DNA of 64,000 bases, from positions 372,001-436,000 of the forward strand of contig NZ_JGYX01000002.1 in assembly GCF_000741215.1 (NCBI RefSeq). The letters are read 5' to 3'. The translations under genes and the position numbers were made by a program. This document shows, one piece after another, positions 10,069 through 19,418 of the stretch (the stretch's first letter is position 1; each line of letters opens with the position of its first letter). The notes under the pieces were generated by a model that was not told the DNA's origin, did no database searches, and saw only the letters and a list, made by a program, of their open reading frames with translations. This DNA is from Bifidobacterium pullorum subsp. gallinarum. Its GTDB lineage: Bacteria; Actinomycetota; Actinomycetes; Actinomycetales; Bifidobacteriaceae.

Positions 10069-10194
10069 GGCTCTTGACCTCCTACGGTTACAACTCTGTA
10101 GTCCAGATTACGTGACCGTTGCGACGCGCCCGAGCACCAACACACGCCACGCGCTCGCCATACGGTCGAGGCATACGGTACAGTAGGTCGATGC

Positions 10195-10269
<75 letters not shown>

Positions 10270-10316
10270 ACGAATCGTTATGGCCGCCGCGGCAATGCGG
10301 CGGCCATACGTCGTAT

Positions 10317-10733
10317 TCAGCGCCCCTTGCCGAAGGCGCGCAGTCGGATGCCGTTCCAATCGGAGCTGACCGTCAACGGCGTCGCGGCGTTCATGCCTGC
10401 GGTTTTGGCCGCGGACTGCACCGTGCTGGAGCTGGCGGCGCCCGGACGCCCCGGCTTCGGGGTCAGCACCCACAGCGGCCCGTCCTCCCCCAGCACCGCA
10501 TACGCGTCCACAATCGTGTCGGACAGTGCGTCCTCATCGTCGCCATCCCTCCACCAGATGATGACGCCATCAACGGCGGAATCGTATTCCTCGTCGACGA
10601 GATCCTCACCGGTCAGTTCCTCGATGGATGCACGGATGGAATCGTCTACATCGTCATCCCATAGCCATTCCTGAATGATGTCCCCACGGCTGAAACCGAA
10701 TTCTTCAGCGTGTCGTGATGCTGTTTGGTTCAC
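10317..10733 (-). CDS. DUF3052 family protein
   Basis: 138 residues with the features of the actinobacterial DUF3052 family: SRHAEEFGFSRGDIIQEWLWDDD at the N-terminus, an acidic centre, WWRDGDDED, and GPLWVLTPKPGRPG. No enzymatic motif is evident and the function is unknown. I chose GTG 10733 because it corresponds to where the family begins and because TATATT lies about 8-13 bases upstream, as expected for a leaderless messenger. A GTG at 10766 would add 11 residues but has no ribosome-binding site. Confidence 0.75.
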   Translation of the reverse strand: MNQTASRHAEEFGFSRGDIIQEWLWDDDVDDSIRASIEELTGEDLVDEEYDSAVDGVIIWWRDGDDEDALSDTIVDAYAVLGEDGPLWVLTPKPGRPGAASSSTVQSAAKTAGMNAATPLTVSSDWNGIRLRAFGKGR

Positions 10734-10850
10734 GTTGCACAATATAGCAAACCGGTGTGAACTCACGGGGTCTTTCCGCGCCGATTCGCGATTCCTCCCA
10801 CATTCCGGACGCCCGTTGCCGCGCCGGGCAACGCCCTGTCCTACCGCGCC

Positions 10851-11699
10851 TTACAATGCGGCAGGCCATCCCCCCCTGCCCTGGCCGATGGCCGTCAGCG
10901 CATCGTACGCCTCGGACAGCGTGGATACGCATACGTCGCGTAACCCCTCGGGAACATTGCCCGCCACCTCGGCGGCGTTTGCCTCCGGCGCGAGGAACCA
11001 GGTGGCGCCGTCGCGCTTGGCCCCAAGCATCTTCAGGCGCACGCCGCCGATGGCGCCCACGTTGCCCTCGGCATCGATGGTTCCGGTGCCCGCGATCGTC
11101 CGCCCGCCGGTCTCGCTTTCGGGCGTCAGCTTATCGATCAGACCCAGCGCGTACATCATGCCGGCCGAGGGGCCGCCGATGCCTTCCACATGCATCTCCA
11201 CGTCAACGCCCGACACATCCACGCCCCGGTCCTGCAGGAACGCCAGCGCGGCGTCGACCGCCTCCTGCTGGGATTGGTCCATCTCCTGCTGGCTCTCGCC
11301 GGCGTACTCCTCGGCGGTCTGCCCGATCGGCACCACGGCCTCGTTCGGCATGACCACGGTATCCGGGTCGAACCAGCCGATCAGCGCCACGATATTCGAC
11401 ACCGGATATCCGGGCACGCCCGACGCGTTGACGGTGGTCAGTAGCAGTTCGCCCTCGTCCGTGTAGGTGTCGGCGCCTTCGACCGCAATAACCTCGCCAC
11501 CGGACCGCCCCGTCAGCTTCCCCAGCACATCCTGCGTGGGCCCGGGGGTTTCGATGCAGTAGGGGCTGGGGGCCGCCAGCGCGACCAGTCCCAGCAGCAC
11601 GGCGAGCAGCCCGGCGCAGTACCGCAGCGAACGGGTTTCGAAGTACCGCCTCAGACGTTGGAATGCGCCTTTGGCGTGAAAACGGCGCGTGGAGTGCAT
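10851..11699 (-). CDS. Membrane-anchored Lon-like (S16) protease, YlbL type without a PDZ domain
   Basis: 282 residues. One membrane segment (about 25-43) is followed by the extracytoplasmic YlbL-like N-domain (IETPGPTQDVLG) and a C-terminal Lon proteolytic domain with the catalytic Ser in GGPSAGMM and a Lys in the KMLGAKRDG block. YlbL homologues usually carry a PDZ domain between these two; here the SQQEAVDAAL segment passes almost directly into the protease domain. GGGAGG about ten bases upstream supports ATG 11699 over ATG 11717 or 11708. Substrates are unknown. It is divergent from the zincin gene, with only 68 bp between starts. Confidence 0.8.
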   Translation of the reverse strand: MHSTRRFHAKGAFQRLRRYFETRSLRYCAGLLAVLLGLVALAAPSPYCIETPGPTQDVLGKLTGRSGGEVIAVEGADTYTDEGELLLTTVNASGVPGYPVSNIVALIGWFDPDTVVMPNEAVVPIGQTAEEYAGESQQEMDQSQQEAVDAALAFLQDRGVDVSGVDVEMHVEGIGGPSAGMMYALGLIDKLTPESETGGRTIAGTGTIDAEGNVGAIGGVRLKMLGAKRDGATWFLAPEANAAEVAGNVPEGLRDVCVSTLSEAYDALTAIGQGRGGWPAAL

Positions 11700-11767
11700 A
11701 TTCGGCATACCTCCCATACTATGGATACAACCGACGTTATCCTCACAGCGCGAAGGCGGAGACCGAT

Positions 11768-13294
11768 ATGGACGAGAATGCTATCCGGCAATGGCTGATC
11801 GAATGCTTCGGACCGATTCAGGGTGAGATGGCCTGGAGCCAGATCGCGAATCTGCCCGAGCCGATTCGCGAGCAGCTGCTCAGCCAGGATCCGAGCCGGT
11901 TGCCCAAACCCGCCGAGGTGCAGTCGATGATGCAGGCGTTCACCGCCGGGGGGCTGAACACCATGGACGATATGCAGCGCACCGTGCAGGAGGGGCCCAT
12001 CAACGTCAAGCTCGCCACCTCCATAGCGTTGCAGCAGGCGAACGGCGAGGGCAGCGACCGCACCGTGAACGCCGAGCAGGGCCAGCTGGCCCGCAGGGCC
12101 GTCAGCGAGGCGAACCTATGGCTGGATACGGTCTGCCGGTTCGACCCGGTGCCCGGCGAGGTGCAGCTGCTGACCCGCTCCGGCTGGGTGGAGGGCACGC
12201 TGGACGCGTGGGCGGAGTTCGCCGCGCCGGTGGCCCAGTCGATGAACGACGCGGTGGCCTCCGTGATGTCCGAACGGCTCGGCGATGCCTTCGGCGACGG
12301 CGAGGTGGCCGGCATGTTCGCTGGCCCCGTGCCGATTCCGATTCCCGAGGGGATGAAGGACCCCGCCCAGCTGATACGGCTGCTGGCGAACACCTCGTTC
12401 GCCATGCAGCTGGGGAAGGCCGCCGGCGCCATGTCGCACGAGGTGCGCGGCAGCTTCGATCAAGGGCTGGCCCTGCTGAAGAATCCCGCAGGCGCGCTTA
12501 TCGTGCAGAACATCATGGCGTATGCGGATTCGCTGGATATCCCGGTCGCCGAGGTCATGGCGTTCATCGCCTTGCAGGAGCTGGCCCATGCCCGGCTCTT
12601 CGCGGCCGTGCCGTGGCTGATGCCGCGGTTCGAGGCCCTGATCGGCAAGTATGCGCGCGGCATCACCATCGACCTGGACGCCATGGAGGAACAGCTGCGC
12701 GACGCCGCTTCGATGGATCCGGATTCCCTGTCCGGGGCGGTGAATCTGACCAAGGTGGGCATCCCCGACACCCCCGAACAGCAGGAGGCGCTGGCCAGTC
12801 TGGAGAATCTGCTGGCCCTGGTCGAGGGATGGGTCGATTGCGTGACCTGGAAGGCGGGCATGGCCCATATCCCGCATATCGAACAGCTCCGTGAGATGTC
12901 CCGCAGGGAGCGCGCCACCGGAGGCCCCGCGGAACGCACCTTCGCTCAGCTGCTCGGGATGCATCTGCGCCCCAAGCGCATGCGCGAGGCCGCCGCGCTG
13001 TGGGAACGCATCGGCTTGGAGGACGGCGACGACGCGCGCGACACCCGCTGGTCGCACCCCGATCTGCTGCCCGTCATGCCCACCGACGACGATCGCTCCA
13101 TCGCCTCGGCCCCGGACGACGCCGAGGTGGACGCGCGTCCCGCCAACACCGATGCCGGCTCCGGCGACGACGGCACCACCGGCATCGACTGGGACGCCGA
13201 GCTCAGCAAACTGCTGGATGAGGGGCTGCCCGACGACGGGACGTCCGACGGCGACTCCTCCGGCACCGAACCGTCCGACAATTACGACAATTAA
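11768..13294 (+). CDS. Zincin-like metalloprotease family protein (pfam Zincin_2), possibly inactive
   Basis: 508 residues, resembling the actinobacterial family annotated as zinc-dependent metalloprotease or F420-associated hydrolase. The helix that normally holds HExxH reads QELAH (residues 270-274), so the first zinc ligand is Gln. The rest is helical with PIPEGMKDP in the first half, and the last ~60 residues are Asp/Ser/Thr-rich and probably disordered. The ATG follows a GAAGGCGGAGA-like purine-rich stretch. Its stop overlaps the convergent helicase stop (TTAA shared). Enzymatic activity is uncertain because of the missing His. Confidence 0.75.
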   Translation: MDENAIRQWLIECFGPIQGEMAWSQIANLPEPIREQLLSQDPSRLPKPAEVQSMMQAFTAGGLNTMDDMQRTVQEGPINVKLATSIALQQANGEGSDRTVNAEQGQLARRAVSEANLWLDTVCRFDPVPGEVQLLTRSGWVEGTLDAWAEFAAPVAQSMNDAVASVMSERLGDAFGDGEVAGMFAGPVPIPIPEGMKDPAQLIRLLANTSFAMQLGKAAGAMSHEVRGSFDQGLALLKNPAGALIVQNIMAYADSLDIPVAEVMAFIALQELAHARLFAAVPWLMPRFEALIGKYARGITIDLDAMEEQLRDAASMDPDSLSGAVNLTKVGIPDTPEQQEALASLENLLALVEGWVDCVTWKAGMAHIPHIEQLREMSRRERATGGPAERTFAQLLGMHLRPKRMREAAALWERIGLEDGDDARDTRWSHPDLLPVMPTDDDRSIASAPDDAEVDARPANTDAGSGDDGTTGIDWDAELSKLLDEGLPDDGTSDGDSSGTEPSDNYDN

Positions 13295-14787
13295 ACAAGG
13301 AAACGACTGGCGCTGCGCTGCATGGCCGCAGCGCCGTCCTTGCCCCGCGCGTAGGACAGGTGCAGCGAATCCTCGGCGCGCGTGATGCCGACATACATCA
13401 GCCGCCGCTCCTCCTCCAACAGATCGCCCGGGGCGGGCGAACCGTACGGCAGCAGTCCCTCCGAGCAGCCGATCAGGAACACGTGCTTGAACTCCAGGCC
13501 CTTGGCGGCATGGATCGTGGACACGGTCACACCCGCGTCATCGCCCGAAACCCCCAACGTCTCCAGCATGGCCTGCCGCCCGGCCTGCCCGTCGTCCAAT
13601 GCCGAACGCTGCCATCCGGCATCGCGACGCACCCGGAACCGCAACCCCTCACGCCGCAACGCCGCGCACACCACCTGCTGCTGCGCGTTGAGCCGCGTCA
13701 GCACCGCGCAGTCCTGCGGCGCCACCCCGCGCGCCGCCAGACGGGCAATCGCAGCGGCCACGCCGGCAGCCTCGTCGGCGTCCGTGCCGTACACGGTGCG
13801 GCTGATCCGCACGCCATCCCGGCGGCCGGAATCCAGCTTCAGGTAATCGGCCCGGTTCGGCGACGCCCCCAGGACACGGTTCGCGCACCGTACGATCTGC
13901 GGGGTCGAACGGTAATCCACAGCCAGATTGATGTCGGCCGACAGCGGGGCGAACTCATCGGCGAACCCCAGCAGATCGTAACTGCTCGCCCCCGCGAACG
14001 AGTAGATCGTCTGCGCGGGATCGCCCACCACGCACACGTTCCTGTTATCCCCCAACCACAGCCGCATCAGCCGATGCTGCAGCGGCGACACATCCTGGTA
14101 CTCGTCCACCGTCAGCCATCGGATCGAGGAGCGGATGGCGGCGCCGACCTCCGGGAACCCGTCCAGCAGGTGGCAGGCAATCAGCAGGATGTCGTTGAAA
14201 TCGATCTCCCCCTGTGAGGTCTTCACCGTCTCGTAGGCGCGGTAGACCTCCACGAACCGATCCGGCTCCATCCCCGCCGGCGGGCGGCGGTGCAACGCCG
14301 CGCACACCCGCGGATAGTCATCCGGGGCGATCAGCGACACCTTGGCCCAGTTGATCTCGGCGTGGATGTCGCGCAGATCGCTCTCCTGCGGCTGCAGTTC
14401 GCTGATCCGCGCGAAGGCCTTGGCCACCAACCCGCGCTGGTCGTCCGTGATATGCGGGAACGGGGTCTCGCACACCTCATCCCACACGCGCAGCAGCTGG
14501 TGCAACGCGGCGGAGTGGAAGGTGGCGGCGGTCACGGCCTCCCCGACGCCGAGTTTGGACAGCCGCACCCGCATCTCGGCGGCGGCCTTCACCGAGAAGG
14601 TGACCGCCAGCGTCCGCGCCGGATCCCAGGCGCCCGACGCGCAGGCGTAGGCGATGCGGCGCGTCACCGTGCGGGTTTTGCCCGCACCGGCCACGGCCAC
14701 GATGCGCACCGGGCCGTCCACCGCCATCGCGGCGGCACGCTGCGCCTCGTCCAAACCGTCCAGAATCGCATCCGCCGAAGTTGCCAT
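13291..14787 (-). CDS. UvrD/PcrA-type superfamily 1 ATP-dependent DNA helicase
   Basis: 498 residues, shorter than UvrD/PcrA (roughly 650-750). Helicase motifs are in order: Walker A AVAGAGKTRT (about 33-42), TFHSAA, DFNDI, DEYQDVSPLQH, GDPAQTIYSFAGA, VDYRSTP, STIHAAKGLEFKHV and RLMYVGITRAED. It should translocate on single-stranded DNA in repair. Reduced 1B/2B insertions explain the length, resembling the helicase core of UvrD2 without its C-terminal HRDC domain. ATG 14787 matches the family start. Which SF1 helicase it is remains open. Confidence 0.88.
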   Translation of the reverse strand: MATSADAILDGLDEAQRAAAMAVDGPVRIVAVAGAGKTRTVTRRIAYACASGAWDPARTLAVTFSVKAAAEMRVRLSKLGVGEAVTAATFHSAALHQLLRVWDEVCETPFPHITDDQRGLVAKAFARISELQPQESDLRDIHAEINWAKVSLIAPDDYPRVCAALHRRPPAGMEPDRFVEVYRAYETVKTSQGEIDFNDILLIACHLLDGFPEVGAAIRSSIRWLTVDEYQDVSPLQHRLMRLWLGDNRNVCVVGDPAQTIYSFAGASSYDLLGFADEFAPLSADINLAVDYRSTPQIVRCANRVLGASPNRADYLKLDSGRRDGVRISRTVYGTDADEAAGVAAAIARLAARGVAPQDCAVLTRLNAQQQVVCAALRREGLRFRVRRDAGWQRSALDDGQAGRQAMLETLGVSGDDAGVTVSTIHAAKGLEFKHVFLIGCSEGLLPYGSPAPGDLLEEERRLMYVGITRAEDSLHLSYARGKDGAAAMQRSASRFLV

Positions 14788-14840
14788 GCACCCATTGTGC
14801 CATGCTTCGCTTTGCACCATCCGTGTATTAGTGTGGAACT

Positions 14841-16298
14841 GTGACTCAGCGAAGCAAGTTCCAATTGGCGGCGTTGGCCTCGGCGGCCATGCCGAACATC
14901 GTCGTATCCGGAGTGCGCGGCGTGAACCAGGTAGCCCCGGCGGACGTGTCCTGCGACATCAGCCAGACCGTGGTACAGGATGCGTCAGGCAAACTGTACG
15001 ACGTGTTCGTCACCGACACCGAAGCCGGACGGAAGCGGCTTCAGGACCGTGTGCGCGCCGCCGACACGCTGAGCAAGGCGCATGTGCCCGCGGGCCTGGG
15101 GTTCGCCGTGGATCGGGTGGCGGCGTTCGAATCCGGTGATAACGCCCACGGACCGACCGGCAGCACCGCGGTTATGATATGCCCCCATGTCATCGGGGAC
15201 GCCCGGCCGCTGAATATGCTCACCATCGACGACTGCACGGCCATCGGCACGGCCATCGGCGCCATCCATCGCCTGCATGGGGCGTTCCTGACCGACAACG
15301 GCTATCCGGCATTCGCCACCGGGCAGATCCGCGCCCAGCTGACCGCCTGGATCAAGCGGCTGCGTCAGGCCGGGCACATCCCCGCCGAGATCACCACCAG
15401 CTGGTCGCAGGTGCTGGAGACCGAAGGGCTCTGGTCGTTCGCCACATGCCCCGTGCACGGTGGATTCGACGACGGCGACATCCTCTTCTCCGGTTCCACC
15501 ATCACCGCCATCACCAATTGGCAGGATATGCAGATCAACGATCCCGCGCGCGATCTGGCGTGGATCTTCGCCAAGCTCGACGAAGCCCACCGCAACGCCG
15601 TGCTCGCCGCCTACGGCAGGATGCTCGGCAACCGACTGGACGACCTCATCATGCTGCGCGCGAACCTGTGGCTGCAGATGGAGCAGGTCGGCGAATTCGT
15701 TCAGGCGCTGAGCCGCGCGGACAACGCCAAGATCCTGCAGTTCAAGGCGCAGGTGGAGCGGCTCGCCCACCAGCTCGGAGTGATGACGCAGCGCGCCAAG
15801 AGCACCGCCGCCCCCGCCCAGCGTTCCGGCACGAAGCCGCCGAGCACCATCACCGTGGGCACCCTTCTCAATGACGCGGAACGCCGGCGCGCATCCGAAA
15901 CGTCCACCGGACGGCCCCCCGCCGAAACCGTCGCCAGTGAGACCGCCGTCAACGACGACACCGGAGAGACCGACAAGACCGGTTCGTCGCAGATCGAGGC
16001 GGTCGGCGAGGCCGACGTCGATTCCACCGCCGATCACCCGGTGACCGCGCACACGTCGGGTTCCACCGCACAGACGGTCGTGTTCTCCGGCTCGATCGAC
16101 ACGGACGACGACACCGACGAGGCGGAGGTCCGGGACGTGACGGCACAGACCGAGGCCGCCCCGTCACATGACGCCGAATCGACCGCCACCATCGTCATCC
16201 CCCTGCTGGAACGTGAGGAGCGGGCGATGCGCGACGCGCAGGCCGGCCTTCACCCGGACGAGAACGACGACACGGGCGAGCGCACGCCGCGAGCGTAA
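14841..16298 (+). CDS. Aminoglycoside-phosphotransferase-fold protein with altered catalytic residues
   Basis: 485 residues. Residues ~1-315 have the APH-type kinase fold. The catalytic HGD...N motif reads HGGFDDGDIL (His206-Gly207-Gly208) and the metal-binding IDW motif reads TNW (225-227), followed by DPARDLAW. Both substitutions (Asp to Gly, Asp to Asn) suggest weak or no phosphotransfer. The last ~170 residues are Asp/Thr/Ser-rich and disordered. GTG 14841 has TATTAG about ten bases upstream, consistent with a leaderless start. The gene lies divergent from the helicase, as in other actinobacteria. Resistance function is unlikely. Confidence 0.75.
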   Translation: MTQRSKFQLAALASAAMPNIVVSGVRGVNQVAPADVSCDISQTVVQDASGKLYDVFVTDTEAGRKRLQDRVRAADTLSKAHVPAGLGFAVDRVAAFESGDNAHGPTGSTAVMICPHVIGDARPLNMLTIDDCTAIGTAIGAIHRLHGAFLTDNGYPAFATGQIRAQLTAWIKRLRQAGHIPAEITTSWSQVLETEGLWSFATCPVHGGFDDGDILFSGSTITAITNWQDMQINDPARDLAWIFAKLDEAHRNAVLAAYGRMLGNRLDDLIMLRANLWLQMEQVGEFVQALSRADNAKILQFKAQVERLAHQLGVMTQRAKSTAAPAQRSGTKPPSTITVGTLLNDAERRRASETSTGRPPAETVASETAVNDDTGETDKTGSSQIEAVGEADVDSTADHPVTAHTSGSTAQTVVFSGSIDTDDDTDEAEVRDVTAQTEAAPSHDAESTATIVIPLLEREERAMRDAQAGLHPDENDDTGERTPRA

Positions 16299-16406
16299 TC
16301 GGCCATGTCCCGGCGCAGGACGGGGCACAATACAATCGGAACACGTCAACTCACGGTATATCCGTATATCCGTCCTCCGGCCGAGCGGAGGACATAAGGA
16401 GGAAGC

Positions 16407-16631
16407 ATGGACATCGAACTGGGCATCCGCGATGTGGCGCGCACGGTGAACTTCAGCACCGAGCAGAGCGCCGACGAGGTCGGCCAGGTCATCGCCGCCG
16501 CGGTGGCGGACGGCCGCACCATCGACCTGGTGGACGACAAGGGCCGCCATATCATCGTGCCGGCCGGTTCCCTGGGGTACGCGATCATCGGATCCGAAAC
16601 CAAGCACGCCGTCGGCTTCGGCGCACTGTGA
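16407..16631 (+). CDS. DUF3107 family protein
   Basis: 74 residues matching the small actinobacterial DUF3107 family: MDIELGIRDVARTVNF at the start and IIVPAGSLGYAIIG near the end. Function unknown. A perfect AAGGAGG lies six to seven bases before the ATG. Immediately upstream is a hairpin (GTCCTCCG 16372-16379 with CGGAGGAC 16386-16393) preceded by a direct GTATATCC repeat, which may influence expression. The gap from the kinase-like gene is 108 bp. Confidence 0.85.
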   Translation: MDIELGIRDVARTVNFSTEQSADEVGQVIAAAVADGRTIDLVDDKGRHIIVPAGSLGYAIIGSETKHAVGFGAL

Positions 16632-16658
16632 CGCCGGGTCTGCCGGCCGTCCGCACCA

Positions 16659-17543
16659 TCAGCGGATGACCGGCAAACAGCCGTAGCGGATGATCTCCTC
16701 CGCTACGGCGTCCTCGGTAAGATTCTCCCCCAGCGCATTCGGCTTGCCCGCACCGTGCCAGTCCGAGCCGCCGGTGACCAGCAGATCGAACCGATGCGCC
16801 AGACGCAGCAGACGTTCACGCTGTTCCGGCGGATTGCCACGGTGCCATACCTCAAGACCGCCCAGACCGGCTCGCGCCAGACGTTCGATCTGCGTGTCGG
16901 ACAGCAGCACACGGTTGCGCCCGGGATCCCCCGCGTGGGCCACGACGCTCACGCCGCCGGCGGCTTTCACCGCCTCCACCACCTGCATCGCCGTGGGCGA
17001 GGGCGTGGGGATGTAGTACCGGCTGGAAGCACTCACCGCCCCCGCGAACGCGTCGGATCGCGTCGGGTAGACGCCCGCCGCCACCAGCGCATCGGCAATA
17101 TGCGGGCGGCCGATGGTGGTGCGCTCCCCCTGTTTGGTCTGCGCCAGCACATCCTCCCACGTGATCGGGTAATCCTTGGCTATCATCTCCACCATCCGGC
17201 GGGTACGGCGCAGGCGGGCGCGCCGCGTGGCGGCGAACAGTTCGCGAATGCCCGCGTTCCCCGGATCGTATTGCAGCCCCAGCATGTGTACGGACACACC
17301 GTCGTCCACCGCGGTGATCTCCGTGCCGCGCAGCAGCGTCATCGACAATTCCCGAGCCGCCTGCTCGGCCTCCCGCCAGCCGGCGGTCGTGTCGTGATCG
17401 GCGATCGCCACGCCGTGCAATCCCCGGCGCACGGCCTCACGCACCAGGGTCCGCGGGGCCTCGGTGCCGTCGGAGTACACGGTATGGCAGTGGATATCCC
17501 AACCGGCCTGCGGCGGGGTATCGGCATAGGCAACAAGGGTCAT
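16659..17543 (-). CDS. PHP-domain phosphoesterase
   Basis: 294 residues. The PHP metal-binding motifs are visible: DIHCHTVYSDGTE (His-x-His), AIADHDTT, AHAGDPGRN and GGSDWHGAGKPN. Related proteins hydrolyse 3',5'-nucleotide bisphosphates (RnmAM/TrpH type) or histidinol phosphate; the TrpH-like layout favours a nucleotide substrate, but this is inference. ATG 17543 is chosen because the PHP fold begins just after it; the longer open frame upstream is not conserved-looking. Confidence 0.85.
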   Translation of the reverse strand: MTLVAYADTPPQAGWDIHCHTVYSDGTEAPRTLVREAVRRGLHGVAIADHDTTAGWREAEQAARELSMTLLRGTEITAVDDGVSVHMLGLQYDPGNAGIRELFAATRRARLRRTRRMVEMIAKDYPITWEDVLAQTKQGERTTIGRPHIADALVAAGVYPTRSDAFAGAVSASSRYYIPTPSPTAMQVVEAVKAAGGVSVVAHAGDPGRNRVLLSDTQIERLARAGLGGLEVWHRGNPPEQRERLLRLAHRFDLLVTGGSDWHGAGKPNALGENLTEDAVAEEIIRYGCLPVIR

Positions 17544-17615
17544 ACACCCATCGTAATCTGGTGAGCGGTATGGCGAACGCCATGAGTGGCGTCCACGCGG
17601 ACACGAAGGATGATG

Positions 17616-18317
17616 ATGAACGATTCGATGCAGTCTCCGACAACCGCAACCGATTATGACGCGGATACGACCACGGCGCGTTCCGGGCTGACGATTCCGG
17701 GGCGCAGCCTGCTGGGCGGCTGGCGGCATACCGCGCAGTGGACGTACCTGATCATGCTGATCGCCTCCGCGGTGGCGTTGTTCGCCTCGTTCGTGCTTTC
17801 GGCCGAAACCCTGCAGCTCGCCCGGCATCCGGGTCAGACGCTCGGCTGCGATATCAACGGCGTGCTCTCCTGCTCCACGGTGGCGCAGTCCTGGCAGGCG
17901 GAGATCGTCAAGTTCGGCGGGCTGAGCTATCCGAACGCGTTCTTCGGCATCGCCGCCGAGTCGGTGTTCGTGACCGTGGCCGTCATCGGCCTGTGTCAGG
18001 TGCGCGTGCCGCGCTGGTTCGCCGCCTGCACCTGGTTCGGCGGGCTGGCGGCGCTGGCCTACGCCTACTGGCTGTTCAGCCAGTCGATGTTCGTCATCAA
18101 CGCGCTGTGCCCATGGTGCATGGTGCTGATGTTCTCCACCACCATCCAGTTCATGGCGCTGTCACATGCCACGGTGGTGGTGCAGGGGCTGCCGCCGAAG
18201 GCCGATGGGCTGCGCACCTACTACCGACTCCATATCGACCTGATGATGGACGCGGTATGGGTACTCGCCGTCATCACGCTGATCCTGGTGGTCGACGGAC
18301 CGGCGCTGTTCGCCTAG
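17616..18317 (+). CDS. Vitamin K epoxide reductase (VKOR) family membrane protein
   Basis: 233 residues with four to five membrane segments. Two cysteine pairs of VKOR are present: Cys78 and Cys86 (CDINGVLSCSTV) and the active-site pair Cys165/Cys168 in LCPWCMV. Bacterial VKOR reoxidises a DsbA-like partner during disulfide formation and passes electrons to quinone. No thioredoxin-fold partner is adjacent. AAGG lies six bases before ATG 17616; ATG codons at 17610 and 17613 and GTG 17586 are alternatives. The Trp/Tyr-rich middle fits actinobacterial VKORs. Confidence 0.88.
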   Translation: MNDSMQSPTTATDYDADTTTARSGLTIPGRSLLGGWRHTAQWTYLIMLIASAVALFASFVLSAETLQLARHPGQTLGCDINGVLSCSTVAQSWQAEIVKFGGLSYPNAFFGIAAESVFVTVAVIGLCQVRVPRWFAACTWFGGLAALAYAYWLFSQSMFVINALCPWCMVLMFSTTIQFMALSHATVVVQGLPPKADGLRTYYRLHIDLMMDAVWVLAVITLILVVDGPALFA

Positions 18318-18342
18318 CGCACCCTGGCGTATCCCGCTTCAC

Positions 18343-18374
18343 CGGTGGCCCGTGCATGAATGCACGGGCCACCG
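18343..18374. terminator. Bidirectional hairpin between convergent VKOR and dapF genes
   Basis: A perfect 14-bp stem (CGGTGGCCCGTGCA pairing with TGCACGGGCCACCG) closes a TGAA loop. There is no strong U-run, but its place between two convergent stops makes a shared terminator likely. Confidence 0.7.
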
Positions 18375-18415
18375 CGTATCCGCCGACGATGCCCGGATTG
18401 GCCGCGGCGACGCTG

Positions 18416-19315
18416 TTACTGCAGGCTGATTCGGCCCACGATGGTGGCGGGACCGGTGAGCACGACCTCGGTGTCATCCACGTCGACGCGCACGATACCG
18501 CCGCGCACCGTGATATCCCAATGGTCGATCCGCGTCCGCCCGCGCAGTACCACGCCCGTGGCACACAGGCCGGTGCCGCAGGACAGCGTCTCCCCGCAGC
18601 CGCGTTCATGCACGCGCATCGTGGCCTTGCCGATGCCGTCCGGGTCGGACGCGTCATCGATCCGGACGAACTCCACATTCTGATCGGTTTCGATCGTCGG
18701 CGTCACCACCGGTTTGACGGTCAGGTCCAGGTCCTCCACGTCCGGCAGCGTCGCCACGGGTCGCCACAACGGCACCACCACATGCGGGTTGCCCATATCC
18801 ACGAACGTTCCGCGCCCCTCGCCCGGCATGCCGGGGATCGTGACCGTATACGCATCGTCCGCGCCCCTGGACCAGGCGCCCATCCGCACCTGGAACACAT
18901 CCCTGCCGTATGGCGCCACATCGCCCAGCGAGGTCAGCACCTTCACCCCGGCGCGCGTGCCCAGTCGGAACGGTTCGCCGCCGGGGCCATCGGCGATGCC
19001 TTGGCGCTGGGCGAACAGCGTGATCGCCCGCGTGCCGTTGCCGCACATCTCCGCCAGCGACCCGTCGGCGTTGCGGTAGTCCATGAACCATGCGGCGTCG
19101 CCGTCCGCGCATTCGGCAATCTGCTCCGCGTTCAGATCGGACACCATCGCGGGATGGGTCAGACGGATCAGGCCGTCGCCGCCGATGCCGAAATGCCGGT
19201 CGCACAGGAACCGCACCTCGTCGGCGGTCGGCTCGTACCGGCCGTCAGGGTCCAGATACACCACGAAATCGTTGCCGGTGGCGTGCGCCTTGAAAACGTC
19301 ATGGGGAATGCTCAT
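18416..19315 (-). CDS. dapF: Diaminopimelate epimerase
   Basis: 299 residues. DapF interconverts LL- and meso-diaminopimelate in lysine synthesis. The two catalytic cysteines are seen: Cys91 in EMCGNGTRA and Cys246 in LSCGTG, each within a duplicated alpha/beta fold; [10 protein letters not shown] and GIGGDGLI are also typical. ATG 19315 was chosen because the family starts just before KAHATGNDF. It is convergent with the VKOR gene and divergent from murI, so two cell-wall related enzymes share an intergenic control region. Confidence 0.95.
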   Translation of the reverse strand: MSIPHDVFKAHATGNDFVVYLDPDGRYEPTADEVRFLCDRHFGIGGDGLIRLTHPAMVSDLNAEQIAECADGDAAWFMDYRNADGSLAEMCGNGTRAITLFAQRQGIADGPGGEPFRLGTRAGVKVLTSLGDVAPYGRDVFQVRMGAWSRGADDAYTVTIPGMPGEGRGTFVDMGNPHVVVPLWRPVATLPDVEDLDLTVKPVVTPTIETDQNVEFVRIDDASDPDGIGKATMRVHERGCGETLSCGTGLCATGVVLRGRTRIDHWDITVRGGIVRVDVDDTEVVLTGPATIVGRISLQ

Positions 19316-19418
19316 GGCTTCGAGCCTACCGCCACCCCGGGGCGGGACGGTATTCTGGAGAGGACACCGTGTGCGACCGCACGCGCACGGACGGTATACA
19401 GACAACACAGGAGGCGGC

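Noticed and set aside
10851..11699. Lon protease gene
   Set aside because: There is no AAA ATPase domain; only the S16 proteolytic domain behind a membrane anchor is present.
14841..16298. Aminoglycoside resistance gene
   Set aside because: The catalytic Asp residues are replaced and the protein belongs to a chromosomal family with a long acidic tail.
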